Shown here piece by piece: positions 12,090-13,487 of a stretch of DNA of 13,487 nt (position 1 is the stretch's first letter; the number at the start of each line of letters is the position of its first letter). The translations under genes and the position numbers were made by a program. Source of the stretch: Candidatus Schekmanbacteria bacterium GWA2_38_11 (GTDB lineage: Bacteria; Schekmanbacteria; GWA2-38-11); NCBI GenBank assembly GCA_001790645.1, contig MGDB01000117.1, positions 9,045-22,531 on the forward strand, given 5' to 3'. The notes beneath the pieces are model-generated. The model did not search any database. It saw only the letters and a program-made list of their open reading frames with translations, and was not told the DNA's origin.

Positions 12090-13487
12090 ATGTCAAATTA
12101 TAAGCCTCTCAAGGCTGTTGCCGTAAGGCAGGCAATGAAATGGATAGCAACAATAGCCCCGCATCTTCCTGATAACTTGATTCTCTCTCTCTTAAAACCT
12201 CAGATAAATTACATTAAATATCCTGATGGGATAGATTTTGTAAACAGCATAATCCTGCAAGCCAAGAGGTATTTTGCAAAAGCCAGTGAGGTATGCAGAA
12301 ACAGGATGGCAGTGAACCTTTTTGCGAATTACTCGCTTTTAAGCGGTGAAAAAAGGAATGACTTTATTGCAAGAGAAGGCCTCGGGCCGCCTCTTCTTTA
12401 TGTTATAAGTCCAACAATGCGATGCAACCTGACCTGCTATGGTTGTTATTCTGCCAACTACAATAAAAATGACGACCTGGATTTTGAAACAATTGACAGG
12501 GTAATTACTGAAGGCAAGGAATATGGAATATATTTTGTTGTAATTTCAGGCGGGGAACCATTTATCCGTGATGATATTTTAAAAATTTTTGAGAAACACA
12601 ATGATGTATTCTTTCAGGTTTTCACCAACAGCACCATGATTGCAAAGAAAAAACTTACTAAGAATATTGCCGAGTTGGGAAATGTGCTCCCTTGTATAAG
12701 CGTTGAAGGATTCGAAAAGGAAACTGACGAGAGAAGAGGAAAAGGCACTTTTAAGACAATTATCAGTGTCATGGAGGAGTTGCGGGAAAGAGGTGCGGCT
12801 TATGGTTTTTCAGTAACTGCAACCAGACAGAATAATGAGCTTATTGTTAGTGACGAGTTTGTAGATTTCTTCGTAGATAAGGGATGTTTTTTAGGGTGGT
12901 ATTTTAACTACATGCCTATAGGAAGAAATCCGGACGTAGACCTCATGCCAACTCCTGAGCAAAGAAACTACAGGAGAAAAATAATAATTGAAATGAGAAA
13001 GACTAAGCCTATAGTGCTGGCAGATTTCTGGAATGATGGGACATCTGTTGGTGGATGTATTTCAGGAAGGGTTTATCTTCACATAAATAACAGAGGAGAT
13101 GTTGAACCCTGCGTGTTCTCACAATTTTCAGTTGATAATATAAAGGGGAAATCCCTCTGTGAGGTATGGAAATCTCCCTTCTTCAATGAATTAAGGGCAA
13201 GGCAGCGTGGGATGAAAAACAAGCTGCGCCCGTGCATGATTATTGACAGGCCCAATGTCCTGAGAGAAGTAGTTTCACATGCCTGCGCAAGGCCTACCCA
13301 GCAGGGAGGAGAAGCTACGCTCACAAAATTAGCCCCTGCTCTGGATGAATACGCAAGAAGGTACGCAGAGATTGCTGAAGATGCCTGGGAAAAAGAATAC
13401 GGCGAGGAGAGAGAAACAAAGAAGGAAGAACATTCTGCCTCAGAATCTGGTGAGGCTACTATGGAGGCAGAGAGCAAAGGGTTATAG
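12090..13487 (+). CDS. Radical SAM protein with extra C-terminal cysteines, function unknown
   Basis: A 465-residue radical SAM enzyme. The SAM-cluster ligands are C112, C116 and C119 (MRCNLTCYGCY), with GGEP at 154-157 and a TIM-barrel-like run to about residue 300. After the barrel, four cysteines (C323 in GGCISG, C341 in VEPCVF, C382 in RPCMI, C399 in HACAR) could bind one auxiliary Fe-S cluster, fewer than the seven of a full SPASM domain. A helical N-terminal extension (about 1-105) and a Glu/Lys-rich tail (about 430-465) flank the core. VISPTMRCN, FNYMPIGR, PTPEQR and LADFWNDG recall a family widespread in bacteria and annotated only as radical SAM protein; I cannot name its substrate. 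The start is ATG 12090, set by AAAGGAGG 9 nt upstream; TTG 12084 lies too close to that site. The stop is the last codon of the window. No peptide precursor gene is visible upstream. Confidence 0.9.
   Translation: MSNYKPLKAVAVRQAMKWIATIAPHLPDNLILSLLKPQINYIKYPDGIDFVNSIILQAKRYFAKASEVCRNRMAVNLFANYSLLSGEKRNDFIAREGLGPPLLYVISPTMRCNLTCYGCYSANYNKNDDLDFETIDRVITEGKEYGIYFVVISGGEPFIRDDILKIFEKHNDVFFQVFTNSTMIAKKKLTKNIAELGNVLPCISVEGFEKETDERRGKGTFKTIISVMEELRERGAAYGFSVTATRQNNELIVSDEFVDFFVDKGCFLGWYFNYMPIGRNPDVDLMPTPEQRNYRRKIIIEMRKTKPIVLADFWNDGTSVGGCISGRVYLHINNRGDVEPCVFSQFSVDNIKGKSLCEVWKSPFFNELRARQRGMKNKLRPCMIIDRPNVLREVVSHACARPTQQGGEATLTKLAPALDEYARRYAEIAEDAWEKEYGEERETKKEEHSASESGEATMEAESKGL

Overview
This is an AT-rich, densely coded bacterial segment. 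It carries housekeeping and accessory metabolic genes, and its short intergenic gaps are loaded with small palindromic repeats. A full-length two-headed GlnE, a TatA, a queuosine-precursor cluster, an L-aspartate oxidase and GTAG-headed REP-like palindromes suggest an uncultivated Gram-negative-type bacterium, of the kind assembled from metagenomes (deltaproteobacterial, Nitrospirota or Schekmanbacteria-like). That placement is inference with low confidence: there is no rRNA or marker gene here to settle it.

Layout. Positions 1-974 (minus strand) hold the start of a peptide/nickel-type ABC importer operon: a complete DppB-type permease, and the first 20 codons of the DppC-type permease, which overlaps it by 8 bases. 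Positions 975-1508 are non-coding and hold fragments of dispersed repeats, two covarying hairpins and a promoter. A short tatA (1509-1700, plus) runs tail-to-tail, with a 4-base overlap, into an unrecognised 526-residue helical protein (1697-3277, minus). Positions 3278-5303 (minus) carry queD, queE and queC, transcribed in that order: three enzymes that take 7,8-dihydroneopterin triphosphate to preQ0, the 7-deazaguanine precursor of queuosine. GTP cyclohydrolase, QueF and Tgt are not in the window.

Positions 5304-8672 contain a strong sigma70-like promoter and glnE (plus), the adenylyl transferase/removase that tunes glutamine synthetase. Its two halves show a clear internal duplication. A 119-bp palindromic MITE-like cassette (8731-8849) separates glnE from ribD (8864-9976, plus; bifunctional deaminase/reductase of riboflavin synthesis). 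A cluster of four hairpins (10032-10188), one of them terminator-like, separates ribD from nadB (10233-11789, plus; L-aspartate oxidase of NAD synthesis). A promoter and a leader of about 150 nt then precede a radical SAM protein of unknown role (12090-13487, plus), which ends exactly at the window edge.

Except for dppB-dppC and queD-queE-queC, the genes look like separate transcription units. The most distinctive features are the REP-like palindromes sharing a GTAG head and a CTTTAG centre with covarying stems, the unrecognised 526-residue protein, and the orphan radical SAM gene with its own promoter. I see no obvious defence, CRISPR, phage or biosynthetic gene system.
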